DNA of 64,000 nt from Chinchilla lanigera (GCF_000276665.1 NW_004955425.1:22257125-22321124), one strand, 5' to 3'. Shown: positions 33,126 to 45,728, counted from the first letter of the stretch. The notes: generated from the letters alone by a model not told the origin. Numbers and translations are program-made.

Positions 33126-34219
33126 GTCAAAAAAATTCCTTTCTTTCTTAATGGGTAACCAGTTTCTTTCCTGGATCTGCAGTCTTGGAATCCAGCAAGT
33201 CATGACTTTCTCTGCTTAGCTTTACTGCCTGTGTCTGCTCCAGAGTTCTCTCTTTCACACACACACCACAGCGTAGCAACCATCCACACCAAGGCATGCC
33301 CTTGCTCACATTTGTAGGTGGAGAGAGAGATCAGCCAAATAGTTTCTGCTGGCTATCGGCAGTGGGGTAGGGGTTCAAGCAGACTACTGGACTTAATGGC
33401 AGTACTTTCAGATCCAGCCACCTCTGAAAACCACTCTTGCCAGGCCTGAATTTTTACCAGAGAAATCAGAGCCCATGTCCTTCCTGGCCTGAGTTTCAGC
33501 TTTTCTGGGGGTCTGTGTCTAGTCTGCACCCTCTGTATGGCTGTCTCCCATGGCTATCTCTCACCCAGTCACTGTGGAAAGGTAACACTTGAAACCCTGA
33601 AGTGGAGTTGGCTCAACTTAAACAATCAGACAAATAATGTCTGATTAAGTACTCTCATGTGTGAGGTGGGTGCTGCCCACCCCATATATGCAACCTGGGG
33701 AAGGGTTTCTTTTTCTTGTCTAGCCTATCATTTTTGGAGTAAAACTTCATGCTGTTTTTGCAGTTTATAATAGCTGTGGGCTTTTCTTGGGATTAGCACT
33801 ACTGGCTATATCCATAATTTCTTCCTAGATCTGCTGACCCTCTGGGCTTACCTTCTTTCCCTAAGTACTGGCTTCATCCACAATCAGGTTGGCCTGTTGG
33901 TTGGCAACTCTGCTGCCCCATGCCAAGAGGAAACAAAATATAGAGCCAGCTCATAGTTGGTAGGTGATCACAGCCAGGGTATAGAATCCATAGGCATGGA
34001 GTTGGTCAGGGGCCACTACACAGATCCATCTGGTCCAGCAGAGCATGGCTCTGTCTAGTGATTTATATCTTATAGATAATTAAAAGTACTTTTAAACAAA
34101 AAACACCTACTCTTAGAACAATGTGAGTAGTACATAATTGTTTTTTTTTTTTACAACCAAAACGGGCTTGTAAACACAACCATTTATAAATAAAACATTT
34201 TGCTTGGGAAATTCACTAC
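33126..34219. other. No gene recognised
   Basis: GC-balanced sequence without a clear repeat or exon. It has the look of an old transposon 5' region, but nothing decisive is visible. Confidence 0.3.
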
Positions 34220-34393
34220 TTGAAGGAATATTTTTTTTTTATTTAAAGGATAAAAGGAGGGAAACATTAACAGACATACAACATTTTACAACATATCACA
34301 AGCACAATACAGACAATACAGAGTTACAAACAAAGTGGTAGGGAATTAACAATGGTGGTTGTATTACATATTGATATTTGAAGGAATATTTTT
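34220..34393 (-). mobile_element. Short 5'-truncated L1 3' end with 16-bp TSD
   Basis: Exact flanking repeats TTGAAGGAATATTTTT (34220-34235 and 34378-34393) enclose about 140 bp that begins with T-rich sequence and contains AGGGAATTAACAATGGTGGTTG, shared with 32690 and 38560. This is a very short retroposed L1 end. Confidence 0.75.
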
Positions 34394-34716
34394 GAAGATC
34401 CCTTGTTAAACACAAATTTTGGTTTTGTATTTGCAAAGCCTAAATACATTGATTTAAACTTCCTGAGTTGCAATTTTGCTGCTCAGATTTTCCTGAAGAG
34501 CTCACACCCATGTATGAGGGGCTGGAAGAGGAGATAGAGACTCCAAGGAAATGATGGTAGGATATCTGAGGGCATGGCCCAGTCCCTCACAGGTTTATAA
34601 TCTGATGCAGCACAATAATGTTCTTTCCGGTTTAACTGATTGAAGAACATTCCAGCTGATATATTAGCTCAGTATATGGAGACAGTTATCATCCTTCACA
34701 GTGACCACTTAAACTT

Positions 34717-35148
34717 TGTTATAGTTTAAATACAAAATTCCCTCCAAAGTCTCCTGAGTTCAGATGTAGGACTTTCAAAAAATGTCTAAATCCTGAAGAC
34801 TTTAATTTCATCAGATTAATCCACTGATAAACTAATAATTTGTTGACCTTATTGTAGAGGATGGAAATAGGAGACAGGGCCTAACGGAAGGAAGTGGATC
34901 ACGGTGTGTGCCTTTGGGGACCCTATCTGATCCTGGCCTCTTTTGCTCTTGCTCTTTCTCTGTTTCCTGGTTACCAGATGGGTCATTTCCTCCCACACTC
35001 CCTTCCACCATGATGCTTCTGCTATGCCACAGGCATAAAGACAATAGAGCTGACCAACCCTGGACTGAAACCATGAGCCAAAATAAATCTTTCCACCTCT
35101 AAGTCGTTTTTCTCAAGTATTTGGTCACAGCAACAAAAATCTAACACA
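34717..35148 (+). mobile_element. MaLR-type solo LTR (sense, full length)
   Basis: From TGTTATAGTTTAAATACAAAATTCC to CAGCAACAAAAATCTAACACA, with a middle CTTCCACCATGATGCTTCTG and the poly(A)-signal block CATGAGCCAAAATAAATC. The TG...CA ends and length (~430 bp) fit a MaLR LTR. Confidence 0.75.
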
Positions 35149-35444
35149 AACCTTAAAATCCACTTTTTGTCCAAGTAGACAATAGCCATAGTCTGTTAGA
35201 CTGGGTCATTTTCAGGATGCTCAAGAGGATGACTGCTGCCCTGGCCATTACCCTTATGGTCCCTGACATAAGGTAGAAACTGATCACTGTATCTCTTCCA
35301 TCTTCACCCTATTGCCAGAGGAGCCACCCACAAGACCAGGAGACAGCACCTACTTCTCTCTGGGCCTGACTTCAGGGACTTGTGACCCTCAGGAAACTGG
35401 AGAGACACTGCATTCTCAAACTAATTCACTCACTGAGCCCGATA

Positions 35445-35547
35445 TTTCATGTAAGAACTCTTATTACTTTTCTGACAACAGAGTTAATGCAGTATCACTG
35501 TAACAATTTTTAAATATGCAGAAAACACAACCAAAATTAAACAGTCC
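35445..35547 (+). repeat. Inverted repeat, left arm (~103 bp)
   Basis: Reverse complement of 36734-36837 with only a handful of mismatches over about 100 bp, including an uninterrupted run through TTTAAAAATTGTTACAGTGA (right-arm strand). Spacing between arms is about 1186 bp. Confidence 0.9.
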
Positions 35548-36733
35548 GTAAGCCACCACCCAGAGACAACCCCTATTAATCCTCTTGGATGCCTCGTCTC
35601 ACTGTGCTCAGCCGAGCCTCACTCAAGACTTGAGATGGTAAGCAGATAAAACATCATGTCTTCAGGAAGTCTTCATTTTAATCTCATTAATGAAGTACAG
35701 AAGTTCCCAGAACATTTATTCGAAAGGGATGTGGTTTCACACATGCACTCACCTTCTGCCCACTCCCTCCCCAGCCTCAGGAAGGGGCAGGACATAGTCA
35801 CTGTGTCATCAGCCAAGCTGGTGAGCCAGGCTGTAGCCTCTAGTGCAGACAGTCTGGCAGAGCCAGGCAGAAGAGGTAAACACACACCTCCTATCCTCCA
35901 GTGAACAGGTAAATAAAGACTTAAAGGGCTTTTATTTATAGTGAATGAGTTAAAGTTTGGATTTGCTGTTGGAGGTGGGATCCTGCAAGGCCACATTCTT
36001 GCTGCTGTGCATTCAGGTGGAGGTAGGATACAGATCCAGGTCCTGGACTTTCCCTGAGCAGGGAAGGGGATGCATGGAGGAAGACCCAACTCCAGGAAGC
36101 AAACACACTGATAAGGGGGCAGGCAGGAGGAGGAGGTCCCAGGACAAGGTCTGAGCACAAGAGGGTGTGAGGGGCTCTAGTGCTGGAGGAGTGCAGCCTA
36201 CACAGGGGAGTGTGCTTCATCTTAATTTGTGCTTTTCTGTTTTTTGCACCCACAAAAACAGTGAGTTCTTTCTGCAGGAATTATTTCTAAAGTGGAAGCC
36301 TTTGATTGTGAGAGGCTTTGGCCCTGGAAGAGCAGCAACTGGCTGGGATCAGAAAGGTTACTTATTGGGATTCAAAGGGAAGCATCTAGTTTTCCTTGGT
36401 CCTTGGCCCAGGGCTTGAATGAAAGTGTTTGGGTTGATGCTCCACGTCTGATGAACACTTGTCATCACACACATATCCAGGACTGAGGGATAAGGTCAAT
36501 GCCCTTCTCAGAGGGCCTGTAGTGCACTGTCATCAAGGCCCCCCGGGACTCCTGATCCCACCAAGGGAGCTCCACAGCTGCAGCCCAGGAGGCCCCAGCA
36601 ATCTTGTAGGCCCACAGGGCACCCTGCCCTACGTCCCAGCTGTCAATATAGGAGCCACTGCCAGAAGTGTGAACATGGGCCATTCTTTACATTTGCATTC
36701 TTACTAGAATAAGCGAATCTCCAGTTGCCTCAT
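35548..36733. other. Unique sequence between inverted repeats
   Basis: No transposase, exon or known repeat is recognised here. Short open frames on both strands show no motif. If the arms were transposon ends, a mariner-size element (1393 bp overall) would be expected to carry transposase traces, and none is seen. Confidence 0.4.
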
Positions 36734-36837
36734 GGATTGTTTAATTTTTGGTTGTGTCTTCTGTATATTTAAAAATTGTTACAGTGATACTGCATTAACT
36801 CTGTTGTCAGAAAAGTAATAAAAGTTCTTACATGAAA
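36734..36837 (-). repeat. Inverted repeat, right arm (~104 bp)
   Basis: Partner of 35445-35547. Identity falls off sharply at the inner ends and almost at once outside the outer ends. Confidence 0.9.
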
Positions 36838-37132
36838 GAGGAAACCCATACCACTGGTAATCATACAGACGCAGACAATGAGCTCAAGTTGCCTTTTCAC
36901 TTGAGCTAGAACCATTTAGAGAAAAGAAAGGAAATTGAGGAGTGAGCGTGCTTCTCACTAGGTGACTCAGTCACTAACACCAGCTTGGTGAGCTGGCAAC
37001 ACTGTTGAAGCCAAGGAGACTCCACAACAGCAGGGACACCAGCCGTGAGGTCCTGGCTAGCAGACCATGGTAACAGTGACGTCACTTCCTGGTGCTGCTG
37101 TCTCCTCCACCTACCATTTCCTTAGGAAGAGT

Positions 37133-37238
37133 CCCAGGTGACACATGCCTGTAATCCCTGCACTCTGGAGGCTGAGGTGGGAGGATCAAAAGTTCAAGCC
37201 CAGTTGGGCAATTTAACAAGACCTTGTCTCAAACAAGA
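37133..37238 (+). mobile_element. B1-like SINE (left monomer)
   Basis: GTGACACATGCCTGTAATCCC to CAAGACCTTGTCTCAAACAAG; it lacks the internal duplication, like the B1 arms of the composite SINEs. Confidence 0.7.
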
Positions 37239-37774
37239 CAGCTGCACTTTTTTTTCTAAGTTTGTTTTGCTTGTGTGCCTGGAAACCCCAAAGTAGGGGA
37301 ACTCTAAGTGAGTTAAGTACATAAACACAGTAAAAAACCAACACACATCTTCTGCAATACAGCAGTCGGAGGGTCCAACCGAAGGGAGAAGATGAGTAAG
37401 TCAATAAACAAGTTAGTAGGCCTGCAATGCACAGAAACAAAATGTGTGGAAGAAACACTACTGAGAGGAGGAAAAAAAAAACCTGGAAGTTCCCTGGATG
37501 AAGGATTTCTCTCATCCAGATTCCAGTCCCCTTTCCACACCCTCGTTTCCAGGACTGCAATCTACAGTCGCCTGAGTCACAAAGCCGCCTTCCTGGAAGA
37601 CTGGGTGTCAGTCATACCAGAAATCCCTCCTGTCCGCCTCACCACAACTCCTCCTCCCTGGGTTCCCTTATGGGTCTCACTTGGACCAAATTCACCACAG
37701 CCTGAGGATTCTTCGATTTACTACCTCATGGATGCTATAAGTTGCTAACCACTGCAAAGGGAAGGAACTAACCT

Positions 37775-37965
37775 CTTTTGAGAACATATTATACATCAAA
37801 CACTAACTTCTCCAGAAACCACTAAATAATAATTCTACCCATTAGTAAATATTCTCGCCATTTTAGACATTGCTTTGCAGGCAGTGACTCAGCCAGCAGA
37901 ATTGGGACTGGAGATTGAAAGCTCTTAACCCAAAACCTGCTCTGCTTTATGCCCTTGTGTTGGGA
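37775..37965 (+). repeat. MIR-like fragment
   Basis: TATTATACATCAAACACTAAC, CATTTTAGACATTGC, then GGCAGTGACTCAGCCAGCAG follow the MIR order with divergence. Confidence 0.4.
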
Positions 37966-38248
37966 TCCCGTCCTGGCCTTCCTCCCCATCCCTTCATTCA
38001 GCACCTCGAAGTACAGGATGTAAGTTGTAAGAAGCCCTGTTCTTGCCCTCAGGAACCTGTGGCGAATGACAGTGAAAGGTAGAGTTTAAGGAATCAGCAA
38101 GGCAGAGGTTTGGGAGGAGTGGGGGCTGGTGCCACAGGTCAGCTGGCTCTCAGTCAGGGCTGCTGAAGAGGTGCCATGAGGCCTCCAAAAAGAGAAACCA
38201 TTTGAAAATAAAAATGCAGTGTTTTCCCAAGTTGCCCCACACAGGTCC

Positions 38249-38286
38249 CCCCCCACACAGGTCCCATGCACAGGTCCCCTCCCCCA
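38249..38286 (+). repeat. Short C-rich direct repeats
   Basis: The unit CACAGGTCCC recurs three times with small spacing changes. Confidence 0.7.
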
Positions 38287-38443
38287 TGACACACAGTTTC
38301 ATCCCAGAAGATTCGAGCCCATTGCTCACACTGATCTAAAGGAGAACAGATGAGATCACAGGTGGATTCTTGCAGCTTCTGATGATGGTGCTGGTTTCCA
38401 AAGGGAACTCCCTATAGCAATTACTTCATGGCCCTGGCATCGG

Positions 38444-38984
38444 CCAGTCTTTATTTTTTATTTTTTTATTTTAGAAAGAAAAGAAAGCAAAACAACAACA
38501 AAAAGATAAAAGCAAAACAACACAGAAACAATCAAAATGACACAGAATTTCAAAACAAGATGATGGGAAATTAACAGTGGTTGTTATATTATGTATTGTT
38601 ATTGTCAATGAAGTTGCTCAGATTACCAAATATAAGAATGCAAGATTAATCAAACAATTAAAGATGATAAAAAAATAATTTTAAAAAACATTAGAAATGA
38701 TACAGAGTTTCACTAATCAAGATGGTAGGAATTCAGCAATGGTTGTTATATTGCATAATGTCTAAGAATATACATTCTTCTCAGCTGCACATGGGACATT
38801 CTCCAAAATAGACCATAGACAAGCACATAGAACATGCTCAAGTAAATGCAAAGGAACTGAAATTATCCCACGCATATTATCTGACCATAGTGCAAGGAAA
38901 CTGGAAATTATTGACAAAAGAAATCACAAGAACTCCAAAAACACATGGAAATTAAATAACATCCTCCTGAACAACCAGTCTTTA
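38444..38984 (-). mobile_element. L1 insertion with 5' inversion and 10-bp TSD
   Basis: Direct repeats CCAGTCTTTA (38444-38453 and 38975-38984) bound the element. The left end is T-rich (complement of a poly(A) tail), followed by antisense 3' UTR sequence with two partial copies of a unit (AAACAAGATGATGGGAAATT near 38553, and ATCAAGATGGTAGGAATTCA near 38717). From about 38763 the L1 endonuclease region appears in the opposite, plus-sense direction (TATACATTCTTCTCAGCTGC, TATCTGACCATAGTGCAAGG). A tail end in one orientation with a 5' part in the other is the classic twin-priming product. Confidence 0.75.
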
Positions 38985-41514
38985 ATCTTCATTTGCAGTT
39001 AGTTACCACCTTGCTGATTCTGGAGGAGGAGCAGGTGTTCCTATTTGTCACCGTAAGTGGGTTATAGAAATGCTTTGATTTCTATGGTTTACTAAGTATT
39101 GTTGCATAACTGAGCCATAGAAATTATGCCCACAACTCCCAATATGAGAAGAGGAAACGTCAGCAAGTAATAAGTCCCCATGACTCAGGCAACAGTGCTG
39201 CGGAGTCAGCGCCTGTCTAGAGCCGCAGTGGGGCTTCTGATGGTTTTAGAAGTCATCCCAGGGATGACCCAGCACAGAGCACCTCGTTACCAAGTAGGGG
39301 CATGCCAAGGTCCAGTGAAGCCGTCCCCAGGTGGGGGAATCGCCTGTCTTGGGCTGGCGTGGTGGCTGCAGAGTGAGCAGCTGGTGCCATTAGACTTTCT
39401 CTTTGGTCACTAAGCTTTCTCTCATGGCACCCTCAGTGACTAGAACTTTGCCTTGGTTTTACTAGTACTTCTGATTTTAAAATTTAAAAATTCTTACTGG
39501 TTTGGGAGACTTAAAAATACTGCATTATTTTAATTGCATTTCACTGTCAGTAGATTGGACTTTTGCACTATTTGTTGGTCCCTACATCTTTTACTGAGTG
39601 GCCACATAGGCCTGCTATCAGCCCCCCACATCTAGAAAGAGGGATGAACAGGTGCCTTGGCTGAGAGGACAGTGCCCAAGTTGGGGCCTAATCTGCTTCT
39701 AAGCAGGAGTGGTGGGGCCTGGGGCCAGCAGTACATTTGGGTGGTCACCTGCCTCTCTTTCTGTGCAACCTGTGGCGTACAGCAGGCAGGGGACCAGCAA
39801 GAAGGGGGACAGGGAACGGCAAGCTCTTTCTCCTGTCTCGTGGACATACCGAACAAACTGGGGAGCCCTCCGGGGAAGTAGGAACTTGGCATTCCTTCAA
39901 GGAGACGTTCTTTTAATACTGGACATTCATATCGGGGTAGGGGTGGGGAGCTCAAGAGGAAGGTCTACTGACCACCACCCCAGGTCCCCCTCCTGACCCC
40001 AGCGCCACAGACTGGTCTCTCCTAGCACACCCCTCCTTAACAGACCAAGCCCTGCAGGTAACTGAGTGCCCTAGAGGGCACATGACAGCTATTTGTTTCT
40101 TACAAAACTTTAACGCTCACCTCCAAGGACCATATTCTGCACAGAACCCTGAAGAGAGCTCTGGTGACAACAGCTGTGTCTCTCCTGTAACAGTGCTCTG
40201 CTGCCTTCAGGATTTCCACATGGACTGGCACATTCCCAGGCCTGTGGAGCAAACCTCGGGGAGGTCTCTGCCCTCTGAACAGGAACTTTATTAAAACCAA
40301 ATCCTTCTGCCCCCGCTTCCCTTCCCTTCCTGGATGAATTCTCCCCATTCCTCCCTCTGGCCCCAGATCGCCTCTCAGGCCCTCCGACGCCAGCACCCTC
40401 ATGACTCCGGGCCTCCCACATGCTGATCGTGTGGCGCAAGTCGTGTTTCTCTTTTCTCCTTGCTTGATGACTTCAGATCTAAACTCAAAGTCTCCTGACC
40501 TGCACATCTAAGAAGGATGTCACCCTGTCTTGTTATTCCTGTGGAAGTGTCTCATGACTGGTGCATTTAAAGGAGTATCTGTTTCATATTCCAGTGCTTG
40601 GCACTCAAATCTTGAAATTCGACTGAGTGTCCCATTTGAAGGCATAGGCTCTAACCACCTTCTGACTTAGGGATGACGTTTTAGTCCTGGATTTCAAAGT
40701 CTGGCCATGGCTCCAGGCCCTTCATTCCTACCTGCTCAGAGGGCTCCACGCTGGTGTCTGCTCTGCCAAAGCCTGGGGCTGTGGCAATCTTCAAAGCCCT
40801 TGTCTGTCTCAGCTGGAAGGACTTCGGCACCTTCGTCAAGCAGGATGAACCATTACACTCTCCAGACTCTTCTGGCTAGTTTTGTTTATGCTGGGAAATC
40901 CTCCAAGATAACAGCTCATGGCTTCAAACACTTTTTATGGTCTCCAGATTTGGACAGACTCAGATTTTCCCCTGCATCTTCCAATCATTCCCTAAGATCC
41001 CCCTTCATTTTTGTTCATACTTTATTACAAATGTTTTTCCATATGTGGCTTTGTAGAAAATGACCTTCCAGGCTTCAGCTTTGCAAATATGAGGACGAGC
41101 TGCACAGGGTGACTGGACGGTATTACCTGTCTACATCTCTTTGTTGAGCACCTGTCGTATATGCCTGTGCCTGGCACTGTGCATAATGAAGATAAAATAT
41201 GATCCCTACCCCTAAGGAAACCCACAGTCTGCTGGACAATGACTGTGCAGGATGTTGAGTGTCATGAGCAGATGAGAGACATGTAGGGCACAGCAGAACT
41301 AATTTGGTGGCACTCATGTCTCCTGACCTGGCACTGCTGGTAGTAAGATGGTACTAGGACATGGAAACTCATTTTTAAATTTTACTTTCTATTTTCTAAA
41401 AAAAGAAACAGAAAACGTTGTAAAAGCTAAAGCACTCAGATGTCTTCTGCAATCATCGGGATGGTCTGGGTTCTCTTAGCTTCCTCAGAAGCAGGACAGT
41501 GGCTCCCACACAAT

Positions 41515-41800
41515 ACCTTCTCCACCACGTTTATCTACTGCTGTGTAACAGATTGCTGGAGAATTACAGCTAGAAGCAAAACTATATATTGTCTCTCAGG
41601 TGTGGCTTAGCCAGGAGCTCTCAGGCAGCCATCTCAGCCCAAGGTGTGACTTGGTAGGCTGGGGGGAGCAATAAGAGCACCCCAACAGAAGCCACCAACA
41701 TTCAGCACTCATCACTCAAAATAGCATCACTTATTGTGTTGCCTCTATTTGTTAGAAGGCAGGCACTAAATCCAGCCCATATGCAGGGGAGCAGGTCTCC
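41515..41800 (-). mobile_element. MLT1-like LTR fragment (antisense)
   Basis: TTTATCTACTGCTGTGTAACAG, then CTCTCAGGTGTGGCTTAGCC match the antisense MLT1 pattern (CTGCTGTAACAAATTACC type). Diverged; the right border is unclear. Confidence 0.45.
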
Positions 41801-42119
41801 CTGAGGTGTGTACAGCAGGGTAGGGGATCCCTGAGAACACCCGAGAGTTGCTCACTGCTCCCCTCCAACCCATCCCATCTTCCTCCCTAGCAGAGTTTTC
41901 TTCCCAGTTCAGGGTGTGCTTGTGGCAGGACCAGTCCTCTCCGCCCTCCTTGCCCTGGGTCACTGAGAAGGGGAATGGCCTTACATCACAACGGGCCATG
42001 AGGCTGACCATGCTGTCTGCAGCAGTCACCAGGACTCAGCAGTGTGCGCAGGGCCCCTTCTAAAGGAGCCACACCCTCAAATAGCCCAGGGGATAAATAA
42101 ATGGGCAGGTTAATCAAAC

Positions 42120-42985
42120 AGACCCTGCTCAAAAGAAATACAGGCGACAAAAAAGCAGAGGAAAACATGCTCAGCATTTTGACTCATTATGGAAATACAA
42201 ATCAAACACTGAGATTCCATCTTACTGCAGTCAGAATGGCTATGGTCAAGGATACATAAAAGAGTAAATGCTGGTGAAGATGCGGGAGCAAAAGGATCAC
42301 ATCTATATAGTTGGTGAGAAGGTAAATTAGTGTAGTCTCTATGGAAATCAGTGTGGAGATTCCTCAAAAATCAAAAATAGAGTTACCATTTGATCCAGCT
42401 ATCTCACTGCACAGTATATAACTAAAGGAACTTAAATCAGCACACTGTGTAGGGATACCTGCAGACCCATATTTACTGCAGTACAATTCACAATAGCCGT
42501 GCTAAGGAAGCAACCTAGATGTCCATCAACAGACAAAGGAATGAAGAAAATGTAGTGTACTTATACACAATGGAGTACTATTCAGCCACAAAGAAAAAAG
42601 AAGTGTCATTTGCAGGATAGTGGATGGATCTGGAGATCAGCATGCCGAGTAAAAGAAACCAGACTCAGAAAGACACATATTCCCTGTTCTCCCTAATATG
42701 TGTACTCTGGAAAAGATGACAAGAAGGTGGAAAGGAGACCATTATCAGACAAGAGGAAGGGATGAAGGGGAAAGGGAAGAGGGCTGTCAGTGTAGATCAT
42801 GGGCAACAGCTGTGACAAAGTATATTGTACACCTTGAAACCCCTCCCCCCACCAAAAAATGTGAAACTAGTGGGAAGGGTGGAGCAAGGAGGTGACCAGG
42901 GGTGAAGATGATCAAAGCATGTTATGTGCAAGTACAAATCTGCCGGAATTAAACCCATTTGTCTGTATGACTAATATGCATTGAT
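42120..42985 (+). mobile_element. L1 3' end (sense)
   Basis: Sense L1: the terminal ORF2 region (CACTGAGATTCCATCTTACTG, ATGGAAATCAGTGTGGAGATT, TTTGATCCAGCTATCTCACTG), then TAGATGTCCATCAACAGACAAAGG and CACAATGGAGTACTATTCAGCC, and the 3' UTR with AGAAACCAGACTCAGAAAGACAC. It ends near GATAAATAAAGG. Frames are broken. Confidence 0.85.
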
Positions 42986-43229
42986 AAATAAAGGATGGGG
43001 AAAGAGGCCATGCCTGGAGTCTGGGTGGGAGGAGGCTGGTTTAGGAAGAGGTCCCTGGGGAAAAGGAAGGCTGCTGCGAGTGTTTGGCCAGAGGGGAGCT
43101 CTTTTGCAAAGTAGGACTTGGTTACGGTTCAGATTGAAAGTGGCCGCAGAGCTAGTGTGTTTGGAAGGAGAGTGGGTTATAGGGCCGCACAGCTGACTTG
43201 CCGCTGGGAGGGGGTCTTGTTGGAGGAGA

Positions 43230-43470
43230 TGGGTCAGTGGGGGCCTGGTCTAGAGGTGTTTAACTTCCCTCCCCAGTTCCTCCCTTTTCTCTGCTTCCTG
43301 GATGCCTTGAGGTGAGCAGCTGTCCTCCACCCAGGCCTCTCCATCATGTTGCTTCTGTGCTGGAGCCAGCCGACCATGGACTGAACCACTGTGAGCCAAG
43401 ATACACCTCTCCTCCTTTAAGTTGTGGGTATTAGGTATTGTGTCCCAGCAATGAGGAAAATGACTAAGAC
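43230..43470 (+). mobile_element. MaLR-type LTR, 3' half (sense)
   Basis: CTCTCCATCATGTTGCTTCTG, GACCATGGACTGAACCACTG, CTCCTTTAAGTTGTGGGTATT and an end near AATGAGGAAAATGACTAAGA match the 34717 LTR's 3' half. Confidence 0.65.
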
Positions 43471-45117
43471 TTGAAGCCTGTTTCTGGATGCTACTAAGTA
43501 GTCCAGAGTGGGACTCAGAAGATAACACCCCAGAGTATGCACCTTGCATGCTGAACACTTCGAGCTGAAGTGAAGAGGCCTGATGCAAGCTCTTCCTGCC
43601 ATCCTGTCACCCCTCCCTCTGCTCCCCACACCAAGGCAGGCCATAGACACTATAGTTTTCTTCCCTAAGGCAGTGCATTTGGGGTGGCTTCCCCCACAGC
43701 CAGCCAAGAAACCTGCACAAATTGCTCTAACCTCCACATGCTTTTCTGTTGACCACATAGAAATTCTCTGACCCAGGTCACCACTGTCTCCTGTGAGCTC
43801 TCTGCTGGCTCTAGTTAGTCCCTGTCTCCTCTTAGCTGGAACACACTTAAGGGGCAACTCCTCCCCCGATCATTTCAGTATCCAGTATCCAAGCCCCAAG
43901 GTTATCAGGTTGCACGCAGGGAAAGTCAACATTATAACAACATTGTGTGGATTTGTTATAATACTGTGTGTGACGAACTTCACCAAGTGTCCCTGTGCCA
44001 ACACCACTAACCTAATTAAACCACCCCTTCTCTAGCAAGCCACCTCACCCACCCTATGAGCTGTCCTCCAGCTGATTTTCCAGACTAAAGATGCAGAACT
44101 ATTTTGCAAATCACCTGCACTTCTATGAGGTGGGTAGTGTGGAGTTGAGGAACCACCCCCTCAGCAAACCTATGAACAGGGAAAGCCACGGCAGCATTAG
44201 AGCAGTTGACAGGGACAGAGGACAGAGAAAATGACAGAGACCCGACAGGCTCTTCAAAAGAAGAAATTTGAATACCAAAGGTGGAAGAGAGACCCTCAGG
44301 AAACTGATGAAACATGAGTATCCTTGCAAAAATATCTCTTTGTCTTGCTTTCTTTGAATGTAAAATGAAGGAAGACATACTGTGCATCATCTAATATCAA
44401 ACAGCTAATGCCAAAAAATTGACTTGTTCTTTTTTTAAACTAAGGAGGGTTCAGTCACATACCCCACATCCACTTTATGGAACTGATAGCATATGTTTTG
44501 TGATTTTTGGCTTTGTTTGAAGATGAAGCTTCAATCTGACCCCTTGTGCTGCCACAATTCACTAGGACACTGTAGATGAGCATGGGCGGAGGGGTGGAAT
44601 GGGAGGTCAAAGGCAGGTCCAAGGAAGGACAAGGAATATTTCAAGCAGCAGTAGGTAACCGGATACAAAATGCAACTCATCCGTCCTCTCAGGTGGCTGA
44701 AGCTTCAAAGCTGAACTGAATGGGCGAATCGCACCCCCACATTCTAAGAGTGGTACTCAAAGGAGCCCTATCGTGTTGCTAAAAAGAAGTGAGGGGTTCA
44801 TGAGAAAAGTTCTGTGACTGCAGTTTGTAAGAGGAACAAGGTTTGCTTTTCCCCCTTCCTGTGGGAAGGAGATCCCTTCACCCAAGGAAGCAAAGAGAGG
44901 TCTGAGAGAACCTTGGATGTGGGGATTCCAGAAGGAAGGAGTAATAAAGTGGCCATGTACTTCAGAGACAGAGATTTGATGGAAGGCAAGAACATTTTGG
45001 CCATCACCTTGTGCAACCATAGTGAATGCTGAGTGACTTGGGATAGCTCGCTCTAGGTCTCTGGAAGTCTAGGCACAAGGAACCAGGTGCCTGGCCCACA
45101 GGTAGCTCTGAAGGTGT
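43471..45117. other. No gene recognised
   Basis: Unique, moderately GC-rich sequence. Short open frames on both strands have no recognisable domains. No SINE is seen. Confidence 0.35.
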
Positions 45118-45516
45118 GTCTTGGTTACTTTTCTCTCATTGCTGAGACAAAATACCCAACGCCCAAAATGAAGGAAGGAAAGGTTTATTTAGCTTACAGT
45201 TTGTGGAGGTTTCAGTCCGTACTTGGCTGGCTCCGAGGCAGAAGATAGCAAAGCAACAAGAGCAAAGGGGGGAATGGCAGCTGAACAGCAAACAGCCAGA
45301 GCAAATCGGAGGAATGGCACAAGCAACTTCTTTCCCTGCCTTACTTTGTAAACAGGCTACCCCCACCTAAGAGGCATGTAGCTCTCACATAATCTCCATG
45401 CCCTCCTCTTCCACAGGCTCAGGATGTATACAAAGTAAGCACCCTGGCTTCCTGCTGAGTCACTTAGCCAAACCTCTAGACTCCCCAAGTTGACACAATG
45501 TATCAACCATAACAAG
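45118..45516 (-). mobile_element. MaLR-type solo LTR (antisense)
   Basis: TTGGTTACTTTTCTCTCATTGC, GAGACAAAATACCCAACGCCC, GAAAGGTTTATTTAGCTTACAG and an end near GTATCAACCATAACA. Close relative of the 1981 and 49980 copies. Confidence 0.72.
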
Positions 45517-45728
45517 GTGGAAGACTGGGTGGAGCCAGCTGGTAGGATAAGGGGAGAGAGCCTAACAGGGTGTGTTTCTGCCATTTGAAAATGAGAACAG
45601 CCAAAATTACAACAAATCCAGTTTAAAGAGTAAACTGACTTTTATTAGCACTCCTGGAATCAGGTATGTTCTACGATTGAGGAGCTGAGCAGAGAAAGTT
45701 GGCTTTCTAGGTAGAAAAATGCTGGAGA

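Noticed and set aside
35445..36837. Intact mariner transposon
   Set aside because: The size fits, but no transposase traces lie between the arms and the ends are not flanked by TA.
43471..45117. LHFPL2 coding exon
   Set aside because: LHFPL2 is expected somewhere downstream of ARSB, but none of its four-transmembrane coding motifs appears here or elsewhere in the window.
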